In this document: one piece after another, positions 40,520-49,142 of the stretch
How positions within the stretch are numbered: position 1 is the stretch's first letter
Layout: each line of letters opens with the position of its first letter
Source of the DNA: Pseudomonadota bacterium
GTDB taxonomy: Bacteria; Pseudomonadota; Gammaproteobacteria; Burkholderiales; Sulfuriferulaceae
Direction: 5' to 3'
DNA: 64,000 bases
Assembly (NCBI GenBank): GCA_021801025.1
Contig: JAJYYK010000012.1
Location: 17,017-81,016 of the forward strand
Position numbers and translations under genes: made by a program
The notes under the pieces: model-generated
Database searches by the model: none
What the model was told of the DNA's origin: nothing
What the model saw: only the letters and a program-made list of their open reading frames with translations

Positions 40520-41067
40520 CACACTTAAAAATTGTGCTGGAAATGTTGTTGTTGAGTAGTGTCGAACCACTGACTTTGGCACAGATGCGTTCAGCCCTGG
40601 ATGAGGAGGTGTCATCTGAAGCGTTACGACGCGGTTTGGACGCGTTGCGTTCAGACTGGCATGATCGCGGATTGGAATTGGTGTGTGTGGCAGATGGTTG
40701 GCGTTTCCAAACCAAAGTGCAATTTCAGGGGTACTTGCAACGCTTGCGGGTGGAAAAACCGCCCAAATATTCGCGTGCAGTCATGGAAACCCTGGCTGTC
40801 ATCGTTTATAAACAACCGGTGACCCGTGGTGACATCGAAGCCATTCGCGGCGTCAGTTTGAATGCGCAAACATTGCGTACGCTTGAGCAGCGCGGCTGGA
40901 TACGGATTGCCGGTCATCGCAATGTGCCCGGACGTCCGGCGTTGTTTGTCACTACCCCGCAATTTTTGAGCGATTTAAATCTTCGTACATTGGATGACTT
41001 GCCGCCATTGCAAGGTGGTGATGAGCAGGTTCCGAATCTTGCTGTCAATGCCGAGTTGGACTTGTAG
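40516..41067 (+). CDS. scpB: Segregation and condensation protein B
   Basis: A 183-residue protein with two winged-helix domains (EMLLLSSVEPLTLAQMRSAL, and YSRAVMETLAVIVYKQPVTR with DIEAIRGVS). It pairs with ScpA in the condensin complex. The start is a TTG at 40516 that overlaps the scpA stop and has GAGGGGG a few bases upstream; an internal ATG at 40543 would cut the first helix. Confidence 0.92.
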   Translation: MTHLKIVLEMLLLSSVEPLTLAQMRSALDEEVSSEALRRGLDALRSDWHDRGLELVCVADGWRFQTKVQFQGYLQRLRVEKPPKYSRAVMETLAVIVYKQPVTRGDIEAIRGVSLNAQTLRTLEQRGWIRIAGHRNVPGRPALFVTTPQFLSDLNLRTLDDLPPLQGGDEQVPNLAVNAELDL

Positions 41068-41329
41068 TGCTGACAGATGGAGAATAGTCACTGAGTGGTG
41101 TGTATGGAATACTTGATTCAATATTTTGCATAAGCGTGCGGGGAGATTGTGCAGTATATTGTTTTATAAATAAATTTTATCGGTTTCTGCTGCGCGCTAG
41201 CCCCGCCTGTTTCATTCAGGAGGCCGCTGTATCGTGATTTATGCATCGGGTAGAATAACTTTCCATATGAAACAACAGGCAAGCGATGCCCCTTGTTCAT
41301 TTATCCTTTTGCCTTGCTGCTTTAACTCC

Positions 41330-41346
41330 CCGGCCTGAAGGGCCGG
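41330..41346 (+). mobile_element. Orphan IS200/IS605-type end hairpin
   Basis: The segment 41326-41346 reads CTCCCCGGCCTGAAGGGCCGG; six-bp arms (41330-41335, 41341-41346) enclose a TGAAG loop. This CCCGRCCTGAAGG pattern is typical of the terminal hairpins of IS200/IS605 elements with TnpB. No tnpA or tnpB is present, so it would be a solo end or relic. The match is from memory of the pattern, not from a search. Confidence 0.4.
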
Positions 41347-41386
41347 TGAACTTCTTGTCGTCATAATCAGCAAGAAGCTCATTTAT

Positions 41387-41417
41387 TTGTTAATGACTCC
41401 TAAGGGTAAGCTATAAT
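41387..41417 (+). promoter_or_regulatory. Candidate rluB promoter
   Basis: A perfect TATAAT at 41412-41417 with a TTGTTA at 41387-41392; the 19-bp spacer is longer than ideal. The rluB ATG follows 29 bp after the -10 box. Confidence 0.45.
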
Positions 41418-41446
41418 TTCAACTTATTCGTATCATTGGAATTATC

Positions 41447-42319
41447 ATGTCAGCACCTCATTCGCGTCCGCCACGTTCTGTGCGGTCCCCTAAATCATCT
41501 GACACACCATTCTCCGATGACGGCGAGACAGCGGATCCGTCTTCGCAAAAATTGCAAAAAGTGCTGGCTGCAGCCGGTTTTGGTTCGCGGCGCGAGATGG
41601 AAGAATGGATCAGCAATGGTCGTGTGAGCGTCAACGGCGAGATCGCGACGCTTGGCACGCGAATCACGGAAGCAGACCGGGTTCTGGCTGATCGCCGCCC
41701 CGTGCGTTGGCCGTTTAGCCTTGCCTTGCCGCGTGTACTGATTTACCACAAGCCCGAGGGTGAGATTGTGAGTCGCGATGATCCCGGTGCGCGTCAAACG
41801 GTTTTTGAAAATTTGCCCAAAATAAAAAACGGCAAATGGATTGCGATTGGGCGTCTGGATTTTAATACGGAAGGTTTGTTAATATTTACCAGCGACGGTG
41901 AATTGGCCAATCGTTTGATGCACCCCAGTTTTGCGGTAGAGCGTGAATATGCCGTACGTATTATGGGCGAGTTGACCCGGGAGCATATGCAGCAATTGAC
42001 TTCCGGAATTGAGCTGGATGATGGTTTGGCGCGTTTTGAACGCATTATGGAAGAGGGGGGTGATAATTCTAACCGTTGGTATCGCGTGGTGATTCGCGAA
42101 GGGCGTAATCGTGAAATTCGGCGGATGTTTGCTGAAGTGGGCATGATGGTAAGCCGTTTGATACGGGTACGTTTTGGCGTGGTGAATTTGCCCGCTCGCG
42201 TGAAGCGCGGGAAGATGATGGAGTTGGATGTGAAACAGATTGTCACGTTGCTGAAATGGGCGGGGATGCCGGTGCCTGATGTGTTGCCGCAGACGCGCCC
42301 GCAAGACAAAAGGCGATAA
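41447..42319 (+). CDS. rluB: 23S rRNA pseudouridine-2605 synthase
   Basis: A 290-residue RsuA-family pseudouridine synthase. An N-terminal S4 RNA-binding domain (SQKLQKVLAAAGFGSRREMEEWI) precedes the catalytic domain with D138 in GRLDFNTEGLLIFT and the EGRNREIRRMF block. A hydrophilic N-terminal extension of about 33 residues precedes S4. RluB modifies 23S rRNA at U2605; RluE/RluF are less likely, given the S4 domain and linkage to scpAB, which is conserved across many bacteria. Confidence 0.92.
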   Translation: MSAPHSRPPRSVRSPKSSDTPFSDDGETADPSSQKLQKVLAAAGFGSRREMEEWISNGRVSVNGEIATLGTRITEADRVLADRRPVRWPFSLALPRVLIYHKPEGEIVSRDDPGARQTVFENLPKIKNGKWIAIGRLDFNTEGLLIFTSDGELANRLMHPSFAVEREYAVRIMGELTREHMQQLTSGIELDDGLARFERIMEEGGDNSNRWYRVVIREGRNREIRRMFAEVGMMVSRLIRVRFGVVNLPARVKRGKMMELDVKQIVTLLKWAGMPVPDVLPQTRPQDKRR

Positions 42320-42325
42320 TTAACC

Positions 42326-42736
42326 ATGCTGGATTTTATATTTTTTGATGAAGGTTTGCGTGACCGGTTTGTGGCTAGCCTGCAAGGGAAATCGATTGCG
42401 ACCCACATGAAAGATGACCATTTTGGTTGGACTGTGCACTTTGATGAAATGAGTCTCAGTGATGAAGTGGTGCATGAGATTGAGGCAGAGTATGAGGCGC
42501 TTGAAATTGAACAAATGCACCTGATTGAGCAGGAGGAAGGTGGTTTGGAAAAACATGTCGCCGGTTTTGAAGTGCATTTGCCTGATGGCAATACGGTTAT
42601 GGTATCGATTAACCCTGGCCTGGCGGCACGGTTGATACAGGAATTTACGTTTGACGAAATTCATGACATGTTTTCCAGTGTGGCAGCTGCGGCCATCAAC
42701 CCGGATCGCCGCCCACTTTGTCAGCGGGAAAACTGA
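42326..42736 (+). CDS. Conserved hypothetical protein downstream of rluB
   Basis: A 136-residue acidic soluble protein that I do not recognise. It starts MLDFIFFDEGLRDRF, has a long Glu-rich stretch in the middle (EIEAEYEALEIEQMHLIEQ) likely to be helical, and a C-terminal part with FEVHLPDGNTVMVSINPGLAARL. No signal peptide or membrane helix. It begins 6 bp after rluB and ends directly before crcB on the same strand, so it is probably translated as part of that operon. No function is proposed. Confidence 0.7.
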   Translation: MLDFIFFDEGLRDRFVASLQGKSIATHMKDDHFGWTVHFDEMSLSDEVVHEIEAEYEALEIEQMHLIEQEEGGLEKHVAGFEVHLPDGNTVMVSINPGLAARLIQEFTFDEIHDMFSSVAAAAINPDRRPLCQREN

Positions 42737-42739
42737 TTG

Positions 42740-43132
42740 ATGGGTGCTTTGGCGTTGATGGCGGTGGGTGTGGGCGCGGCATTGGGCGCATGGTTGCGCT
42801 GGATTTTGGGCGTTTGGCTCAATCCTTTGTTCCCCACTTTGCCGCTGGGTACCCTGGCGGCTAATCTCGGCGGCGGATATGTGATTGGCCTGTCGATTGC
42901 TTTTTTTGCGGCGCAGCCTTCCTTGTCGCCGGAATGGCGTTTATTGATTATTACCGGATTTTTGGGTGGCCTCACGACTTTTTCGACTTTCTCGGCGGAG
43001 GTGTTTACCCTGCTTGCGCGCCAGGAATGGGGTTGGGGTGTTTTGGAAATATTGGTGCATGTGGTGGGGTCTATCAGCATGACAGCATTGGGCGTTTTGA
43101 CTTTTTCTTTGTTTGGGACTAAGGGTTCATAA
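42740..43132 (+). CDS. crcB: Fluoride channel CrcB/Fluc
   Basis: A 130-residue, four-helix membrane protein of the Fluc fluoride-export family, with the conserved GAWLRWILG at the start, [15 protein letters not shown] in the second helix, and [13 protein letters not shown] holding the phenylalanine/threonine pore track and the central Na+-site region. Dimers export fluoride from the cytoplasm. The start is the ATG at 42740, three bases after the upstream stop. A DUF190 gene follows immediately, a common partner. No fluoride riboswitch is visible upstream. Confidence 0.93.
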   Translation: MGALALMAVGVGAALGAWLRWILGVWLNPLFPTLPLGTLAANLGGGYVIGLSIAFFAAQPSLSPEWRLLIITGFLGGLTTFSTFSAEVFTLLARQEWGWGVLEILVHVVGSISMTALGVLTFSLFGTKGS

Positions 43133-43468
43133 ATGAATACAGTCTGTTTGCGTTTGTATGCGCGTGAGGGTGAACAACATCGTGCGCGTTTGATTCATGA
43201 TTATTTGCTGGAGCAAGCCAAAGCGTTTGGCGCCAGCGGGGCAACGGTGATGCGCGCCAGTGCCGGTTTTGGCCGACATGGTTGGCATGAAACCACATTT
43301 TTTGAACTTGGGGGTGATCTGCCTGTGGTCATTGAAATCATACTGGCTGCGGAGTTGGCGGAAAAAATGCTCGCCCTGTGTGCGGCAGAACAGTTGCATT
43401 TGTTTTATACCTTAATGCCCGTGACGACGGGGATTACGGGTTCAGGCCCCGTTCATGAATCTGACTGA
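43133..43468 (+). CDS. DUF190 family protein
   Basis: A 111-residue PII-like-fold protein of the DUF190 family: LRLYAREGEQHRARLIHDYLLEQAKAFGASGATVMRASAGFG is the family signature, followed by DLPVVIEIILAAELAEKML. DUF190 genes often neighbour crcB and are presumed to take part in fluoride or ion homeostasis, perhaps as nucleotide-sensing regulators. It begins directly after the crcB stop and overlaps the next gene by 14 bp. Confidence 0.9.
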   Translation: MNTVCLRLYAREGEQHRARLIHDYLLEQAKAFGASGATVMRASAGFGRHGWHETTFFELGGDLPVVIEIILAAELAEKMLALCAAEQLHLFYTLMPVTTGITGSGPVHESD

Positions 43469-44114
43469 TGCGCTTATTCCCCCCGGCTGGAATGGTTTAT
43501 GGTGGCCTTTTTTGGCATTATTGGGCGTGGTGTTGTGGCGTGCCCCCTGGGTGATGTTGCGCAAGCCAGGTGTTTTGAATTTGATGTTGGGTGCCTCCGT
43601 GCTGGTGCTTGCTTATTGGCAAATTCATGCAGGTCTCCGCCCCGGTTTGGGGATGCATTTATTGGGCGCGACATTACTGACGCTTCTGTTTGGTCCGTGG
43701 TTTGGTTTTTTGATTGTGCTCGTGGCCCTGGTGTTGAATACGGCCTGGTTTGGCGGCGCTTGGTATGCGTTGCCTTTAAATGCCTGGGTGATGGGCGTTG
43801 TGCCTGTCACGGTGAGTTGGGCGCTATACCGTTTGGTGGAGGCGAAACTGCCTAACCATCTGTTTATTTATATTTTTATTAATGCATTTTTGGGTGCGGG
43901 TTTGGCAGTGATGGCCACTGGATTAATGGCCGTTGGGGTGTTGACTGCCATGGGGGATTACAGCTGGCTGGATTTGTCGCACAATTATTTGCCATATTAT
44001 TTTTTAATGGCCTGGTCTGAAGCGGTGACTACCGGGATGCTGATTACTGTACTGGTGGTGTATAAGCCGCAATGGGTCGCCACATTCAATGACAAACAGT
44101 ATCTTGATCAATGA
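43455..44114 (+). CDS. CbiM-like energy-coupling-factor permease / COG3235 membrane protein
   Basis: A 219-residue membrane protein with about six helices. The segment IHAGLRPGLGMHLLGATLLTLLFGPWFGFL resembles the core of CbiM-type substrate-binding permeases, which carry a His-containing metal-binding N-terminus; here two histidines lie in this motif. Short family members of this kind are often annotated as energy-coupling-factor permeases. No ECF ATPase is nearby, so the transported ion is unknown; linkage with crcB and DUF190 suggests ion homeostasis. It overlaps hrpA by 4 bp. Confidence 0.65.
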   Translation: MNLTDALIPPGWNGLWWPFLALLGVVLWRAPWVMLRKPGVLNLMLGASVLVLAYWQIHAGLRPGLGMHLLGATLLTLLFGPWFGFLIVLVALVLNTAWFGGAWYALPLNAWVMGVVPVTVSWALYRLVEAKLPNHLFIYIFINAFLGAGLAVMATGLMAVGVLTAMGDYSWLDLSHNYLPYYFLMAWSEAVTTGMLITVLVVYKPQWVATFNDKQYLDQ

Positions 44115-47100
44115 ACGTGGTGGGGCCGTTGTTACCTGAATTGAATACGCTGCAAGATCAACCTGCTCTGTATTGGCGGCCTGCCGCCCTGGAATTTCCG
44201 CCTGATTTGCCGATTGTTGCGCGCGGGGAGGAAATCGTTTCGGCTTTGCGCGCCCATCAAACGATTATCGTATGCGGAGCGACGGGGTCTGGCAAAACCA
44301 CCCAGCTGCCTAAAATGTGTTTGGCGGCCGGTCGTGGTGTGGTGGGGCGTATCGCCTGTACGCAACCCAGGCGCATTGCTGCACGCGCTTTGGCCACGCG
44401 GATTGCAAGCGAGTTACATACCCGGGTAGGCGAGGGGGTCGGTTACAAAGTGCGTTTTACCGATCAAGTGCGTGATGACAGTGTGATCAAGGTATTGACG
44501 GATGGCATGTTGCTGGCAGAGGCGAGCAGTCAGCGCGACTTGCGCGAATATGACACCATTATTCTTGATGAGGCGCACGAACGTAGTCTGAACATTGACT
44601 TTTTGCTTGGTTATCTGCATCAATTGATGCAGCGCAGACCAGAGTTAAAGTTAATTATCGCTTCCGCTACGCTGGATGCGCAACGTTTCTCCAGACACTT
44701 TGGTGATGCGCCGGTGATAGAGGTGTCAGGACGGACCTATCCGGTAGAAATTCGTTATCGACCCGTTGAAGCCCCGGTGCGGAATGCGGATGAATCTACG
44801 CCGCGACAGGGGGCTGCGCGTGGCGGTATAGCACAGCCGGATGAAGACATCAAACAGGCGGCATTGCTGGATGCTGTGGATGAATTGGGTCGCCTGGGTG
44901 ACGGGGGGATATTGGTGTTTCTGCCGGGCGAGCGTGAAATTCGCGAAGCCGCAGAGGCCTTGCGTAAGCACCACCCACCACACGTTGAAATTTTACCCCT
45001 GTTTGCACGGCTGTCAGTGAAGGAGCAAGAGCGTATCTTTCAACCTGGCAATGCGCGACGCATTGTGCTGTCCACCAATCTGGCCGAAACCTCGCTCACT
45101 GTCCCCGGAATCCGCTATGTGGTGGATACCGGCGAAGCGCGTGTTGTGCGTTATTCGCTGCGCAATAAAATTGATCAGTTGCAGACCGAGCCGGTTTCTC
45201 AAGCCGCTGCCAACCAGCGTGCCGGGCGTTGCGGGCGGGTGGCGGCCGGTGTGTGCATCCGCTTGTATTCCGAACTTGATTTCCAGTCTCGTCCGGCATT
45301 TACCGACCCTGAAATTTTACGCACGTCTCTGGCTGGGACGATTTTGCGTATGAAATCGTTGGGATTGGGCGAGCCGGAAGATTTTCCTTTTCTGGATGCG
45401 CCCACGCCCAGATCGATTGCCGAAGGTTTTGGCCTGTTGGAAGAACTCGGCGCGGTTGATGCACAACGTAAAATGAGTGCTCTGGGCAAACGTTTGGCAC
45501 GCCTGCCGCTGGAGCCACGTATTGGTCGGGTTTTGCTGGCGGCACAGCAGTTTGCCTGTTTGCGCGAGGCATTGATTATTTGCGCCGCGTTGTCGGTGCA
45601 GGATCCGCGTGAACGGCCTGCGGCACAGGCAGGCTCGGCAGATGATCGCCACCGCGCCTTTGCTGATGAGCGTTCAGAATTTATGGGGATACTCAAATTG
45701 TGGGCGTTTTATGATGATGCCTTACGCCATCAAAAATCACGCCGTCAACTGCAAACAGTGTGCCAAACCCATTTCCTTAATCCCACCCGCTTGCGCGAGT
45801 GGCGCGAGGTACACGGTCAATTAGCGGCCAGTGTGGCTGAACTGGGTATGCGGGAAAGTGAGGAACCCGCCAGTTATGAAGCCATTCATTTGGCCTTGTT
45901 GTCCGGTTTTCCCGGCAATATTGGGGTCAAACAGGATGAAGGCGGCTATATGGGGGCACGCGGACTGAAATTTCATGTGCACCCGGGTTCGGTGTTGGGC
46001 AAGAAACAGCCTAAATGGGTGATGGTCGCGGAGTTAATGGAAACCACCCGCTTGTATGGCCGGGTGGCCGCTAAAATTGAACCGGAATGGTTGGAACGGG
46101 TAGCTGCACATTTGTGCAAGCGTCATTATTTTGATCCGCATTGGGAAAAAAGCTCGGCTCAGGTGAGTGCCTATGAGCAAGTGCAATTGTTTGGTTTAAT
46201 TATTATTCCCCGGCGTAAGGTGCATTATGGGGGCATTGAACCTGATTTAAGCCGGGAGCTGTTTATCCGTTCGGCTTTGGTGGCGGGTGAATACGACACC
46301 CATGCAGCATTCTTTGTGCATAATCGTCAACTAATTGAATCAGTAGGCGATTTAGAACATAAAGCGCGTCGTCAGGATGTGCTGATTGACGATGAGGCTT
46401 TGTTTGCTTTTTTTGATGCGCGAATTCCTGCCGGGATCGTTAATGGGTCCGGTTTTGAGCGCTGGCGGCGCGATGCGGAGCGCGATACCCCGCGTTTGCT
46501 GTATTTGAGCCGTGCCGATGTGATGCGACATGATGCGGAATCTATTACTGAAGACTGGTTTCCCCAGACCTTGCAATATGGCGGTATCGCTTTGCCCCTG
46601 CGGTATCGCTTTGAACCGGGGCATTTGCTTGATGGGGTGACAGTCACCCTGCCCTTGTCATTGCTGAATGTTGTTCCCGCGTGGCAGTTTGAGTGGTTGG
46701 TGCCTGGCATGTTGCGTGAAAAGCTGACATGGTATCTCAAAAACCTGCCGAAACATTTACGGCGTATTTTTGTGCCGGTGCCGGATACGGTCACCGCAGT
46801 GATGAGCGGACTGCGCGCAGAGGGTGCTTTAGTGGGCGCTTTGGCGCAGTCTTTGTCAGCACGGAGCGGTTTGGTCATTGGTGCAAGTGACTGGCGCGAA
46901 AGCCCGCCGTCACATCTGCTCATGAATGTATGCGTGGTGGATGATGCAGGAAAAGAATTGGGCATGGGGCGCGATGTGCTGGCCTTGCGAGCCCAATTGG
47001 GCAGTGCGGCGCAACTGGTTTTTGCGGAAGCGGACACCACTTTTGAACGCGGCGGCTTTAAGCAATGGACATTCGGTGATGTGCCGCAAAGTTTGCCTGT

Positions 47101-47902
47101 GGTACGAGCCGGTGCGCGAGTACAAGCCTATCCTGCTATCGTCGATGAGGGGGGCAGTGTTGCGTTGCGTTTGTTTGATACGTTGCCTGCCGCAGAAGCT
47201 GCGCATCGGGCGGGTTTGGTGCGTTTGTTTCGTTTTGCTTTGCGTGCGCAGTTTGCTGCGCTTGAGAAAGATTTGCCGGATTTTACCCGTTTGGCCCTGG
47301 CTTACCGACCATTGGGCAGTGCTGAGGCTTTGCGTGAAATGTTGCTGGCGGTGATCGCTGAACAGGCCTGTCTGGCGGAAGGCGAACTGCCCCGTGAAGC
47401 CAGACAGTTTGAACAACAGGTGGTGAAAGCCCGTGTGCGCCTTCGCCCTGTGACGGATGCGCTTTGTCGAACTTTGGGGCAAATTTTGCATTTGTGGCAG
47501 CAGATTGTGCCACAGGTAAACAAAGTGGCTGGGCCTTCTGGTCGGGATATGCAGACGCAGTTACGTGAACTGATATACCCCGGTTTCGTTGCTGCGACGA
47601 CCTGGAGCAGCTTGCAACATCTCCCGCGTTACTTGCAAGGTTTGCAGTGGCGCATCGATAAACTGCCTGAGCGACGACAGCAAGATGAGCGTCATACGGC
47701 CTCATTGGTACGGCTCATTACGCCTTGGCAGATGCGGCACTCAGCCCAACATAAAAATGGAATTCCAGATTCACAATTGGACAATTTTCGTTGGCAGCTT
47801 GAAGAACTGCGTATTTCTTTGTTTGCCCAGCAACTTAAAACCCCGGTGCCGGTGTCAGTAAAACGGTTGGAAAAACTTTGGGGGATGATCGTGAAGGGAT
47901 AG
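44111..47902 (+). CDS. hrpA: ATP-dependent RNA helicase HrpA
   Basis: A 1263-residue DEAH-box helicase. Walker A GATGSGKT (56-63), DEAH (153-156), SATLD and the motif VI QRAGRCGR are visible, then the HA2 and OB-type domains, and a long C-terminal region (about 600 residues) specific to HrpA. HrpA acts on mRNA and, in E. coli, rescues collided ribosomes. It starts with an ATGA overlap to the CbiM-like gene. The C-terminal KTPVPVSVKRLEKLW is the family's usual end, so the gene is complete. Confidence 0.95.
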   Translation: MNVVGPLLPELNTLQDQPALYWRPAALEFPPDLPIVARGEEIVSALRAHQTIIVCGATGSGKTTQLPKMCLAAGRGVVGRIACTQPRRIAARALATRIASELHTRVGEGVGYKVRFTDQVRDDSVIKVLTDGMLLAEASSQRDLREYDTIILDEAHERSLNIDFLLGYLHQLMQRRPELKLIIASATLDAQRFSRHFGDAPVIEVSGRTYPVEIRYRPVEAPVRNADESTPRQGAARGGIAQPDEDIKQAALLDAVDELGRLGDGGILVFLPGEREIREAAEALRKHHPPHVEILPLFARLSVKEQERIFQPGNARRIVLSTNLAETSLTVPGIRYVVDTGEARVVRYSLRNKIDQLQTEPVSQAAANQRAGRCGRVAAGVCIRLYSELDFQSRPAFTDPEILRTSLAGTILRMKSLGLGEPEDFPFLDAPTPRSIAEGFGLLEELGAVDAQRKMSALGKRLARLPLEPRIGRVLLAAQQFACLREALIICAALSVQDPRERPAAQAGSADDRHRAFADERSEFMGILKLWAFYDDALRHQKSRRQLQTVCQTHFLNPTRLREWREVHGQLAASVAELGMRESEEPASYEAIHLALLSGFPGNIGVKQDEGGYMGARGLKFHVHPGSVLGKKQPKWVMVAELMETTRLYGRVAAKIEPEWLERVAAHLCKRHYFDPHWEKSSAQVSAYEQVQLFGLIIIPRRKVHYGGIEPDLSRELFIRSALVAGEYDTHAAFFVHNRQLIESVGDLEHKARRQDVLIDDEALFAFFDARIPAGIVNGSGFERWRRDAERDTPRLLYLSRADVMRHDAESITEDWFPQTLQYGGIALPLRYRFEPGHLLDGVTVTLPLSLLNVVPAWQFEWLVPGMLREKLTWYLKNLPKHLRRIFVPVPDTVTAVMSGLRAEGALVGALAQSLSARSGLVIGASDWRESPPSHLLMNVCVVDDAGKELGMGRDVLALRAQLGSAAQLVFAEADTTFERGGFKQWTFGDVPQSLPVVRAGARVQAYPAIVDEGGSVALRLFDTLPAAEAAHRAGLVRLFRFALRAQFAALEKDLPDFTRLALAYRPLGSAEALREMLLAVIAEQACLAEGELPREARQFEQQVVKARVRLRPVTDALCRTLGQILHLWQQIVPQVNKVAGPSGRDMQTQLRELIYPGFVAATTWSSLQHLPRYLQGLQWRIDKLPERRQQDERHTASLVRLITPWQMRHSAQHKNGIPDSQLDNFRWQLEELRISLFAQQLKTPVPVSVKRLEKLWGMIVKG

Positions 47903-47910
47903 CGAAATAA

Positions 47911-47931
47911 AAGGGCACCCGAAGGTGCCCT
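47911..47931 (-). terminator. Intrinsic terminator of ompA (also faces hrpA)
   Basis: Perfect 7-bp arms (47913-47919, 47924-47930) with a CGAA tetraloop. On the minus strand the hairpin is followed by CTTTTATTT, giving a good U tract for ompA; on the plus strand it follows hrpA but lacks a T run. Confidence 0.85.
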
Positions 47932-47960
47932 AATAATGCAATGAAAAACCACTGTGCAAA

Positions 47961-48977
47961 TTAGTTCAGCGTTTCAATCTCTACGCGACGGTTTTTGGCA
48001 CGGCCTGCGGCGGTTTTGTTGCTGGCAACCGGACTTGCTTCCCCATAACCTTCTTCGGTCAGACGATCAGCTGCAATACCCTTGCTTTCAAGGTATTTTG
48101 CCACTGTTGCAGCACGGGCTTTAGACAACTTGAGGTTGTATTTGGCCGTGCCGATGCTGTCTGTATAACCGCTGATTTTGACATGAATATCAGGGTAAGC
48201 GTTCAGCATTTTCGCGTCTTCATCCAGTTTGCCTTTACCTTCCGGGCGAAGCGTGGATTTGTTAAAGTCAAAATGTGTGCCATCCAGAACCAGTTTGGTG
48301 TGGGCCGCAGGGCGAACAATCTCAACCACCTCAGCAACTGGTGCGGGTGCTGGCGCTTCAACCGGTGCCGCAGCTACGGGGGCTGGTGCTGGTGCAGGCG
48401 CAGCAGGCTTGCTGCCTAAAGGAATGATTAAACCAACACGGGCAATCCAGTCATTCGGCTGGAAACTGCCTGTGGCACCAGGAACAGATATGTTGTTGTT
48501 GACAGAGCTGGCAAAGCGGTCGCGAATGTCGGCACGAATGGCGATGTCGTTGATCCAGTGCATAAAGCCTATGCCGATATTGCCTTCAGCATACGTTCCA
48601 CTGTTCACAGTTCCGCTCGCATACAAGGCGCCTGCACCGGCTTCAACAAAAGGAGAAAAAGCGGGGTTACGATTGAAGAAATACATGGCATCCAGAGAGG
48701 TGTCATTGGTTCTCAGACTGTTGCTGCCTGAGCTGTATTGCGATTCAGTGTAATCCGTATTCAGTTCAATATTCCAATGCTCGGAAAGTGCTTTGCCAAC
48801 ACCGACATCAACGCCCATGCCATTACCGGCACGCCAATTGTTGTCCAGAGCGTTGACAGTGACGCTGGGTGCAAAGTAAATACGGGTATCAAGTGGCTCG
48901 GTACCGCTGTCTGCAAAGGCACTGCTGGTCATGAGCAACCCTGACAGGGCAAGCAATTTTAAAAGTGTACGGGACAT
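47961..48977 (-). CDS. ompA: OmpA family outer membrane protein
   Basis: A 338-residue outer membrane protein. A signal peptide (cleaved near SAFA-DS, about residue 22) leads an eight-strand beta-barrel ending about residue 190 (WIARVGLIIPLG), a Pro/Ala linker (about 191-225), then a peptidoglycan-binding OmpA domain with HFDFNKSTLRPEGKGKLDE and the ISGYTDSIGTAKYNLKLSKARA motif containing the conserved Asp and Arg. It links outer membrane and cell wall. A Shine-Dalgarno AGGAG sits before the ATG and a terminator follows. Confidence 0.9.
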   Translation of the reverse strand: MSRTLLKLLALSGLLMTSSAFADSGTEPLDTRIYFAPSVTVNALDNNWRAGNGMGVDVGVGKALSEHWNIELNTDYTESQYSSGSNSLRTNDTSLDAMYFFNRNPAFSPFVEAGAGALYASGTVNSGTYAEGNIGIGFMHWINDIAIRADIRDRFASSVNNNISVPGATGSFQPNDWIARVGLIIPLGSKPAAPAPAPAPVAAAPVEAPAPAPVAEVVEIVRPAAHTKLVLDGTHFDFNKSTLRPEGKGKLDEDAKMLNAYPDIHVKISGYTDSIGTAKYNLKLSKARAATVAKYLESKGIAADRLTEEGYGEASPVASNKTAAGRAKNRRVEIETLN

Positions 48978-49094
48978 AAAAAATCTCCTAGTATAATAAT
49001 TTGTTTATTTTAGGTGAAATGAGTGCAATCTTCCTCGCAACGCCACGATGAAAGAAAATACAAAAATATCACAACTGAAAAAAATTCTATCACG

Positions 49095-49126
49095 AAATAC
49101 AACATTGTTGTGACAGTGTTGTATTT
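49095..49126. other. Inverted repeat between algC and ompA
   Basis: Perfect 10-bp AT-rich arms (49095-49104 and 49117-49126) with a 12-nt loop, lying 17 bp beyond the stop of the phosphomannomutase gene and about 120 bp upstream of ompA. It may be a weak terminator or a binding site in the ompA promoter region. Confidence 0.45.
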
Positions 49127-49142
49127 TTTACCATAGTTGTTG

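Larger units (their letters stand above)
41068..41446. other. 379-bp spacer between scpB and rluB
   Basis: No credible gene. It holds a bulged CCTG/CAGG hairpin (41203-41223), the transposon-like hairpin at 41330-41346, a second stem (CTTCTTG 41351-41357 with CAAGAAG 41371-41377), and the rluB promoter. The AT-rich first third shows nothing recognisable. Confidence 0.6.

Noticed and set aside
42640..42739. Fluoride riboswitch before crcB
   Set aside because: The region is coding sequence of the upstream gene and shows no recognisable riboswitch core.
48978..49020. TATACT-like -10 box just upstream of ompA on the minus strand
   Set aside because: The transcript would start after the Shine-Dalgarno, so it cannot be the ompA promoter.
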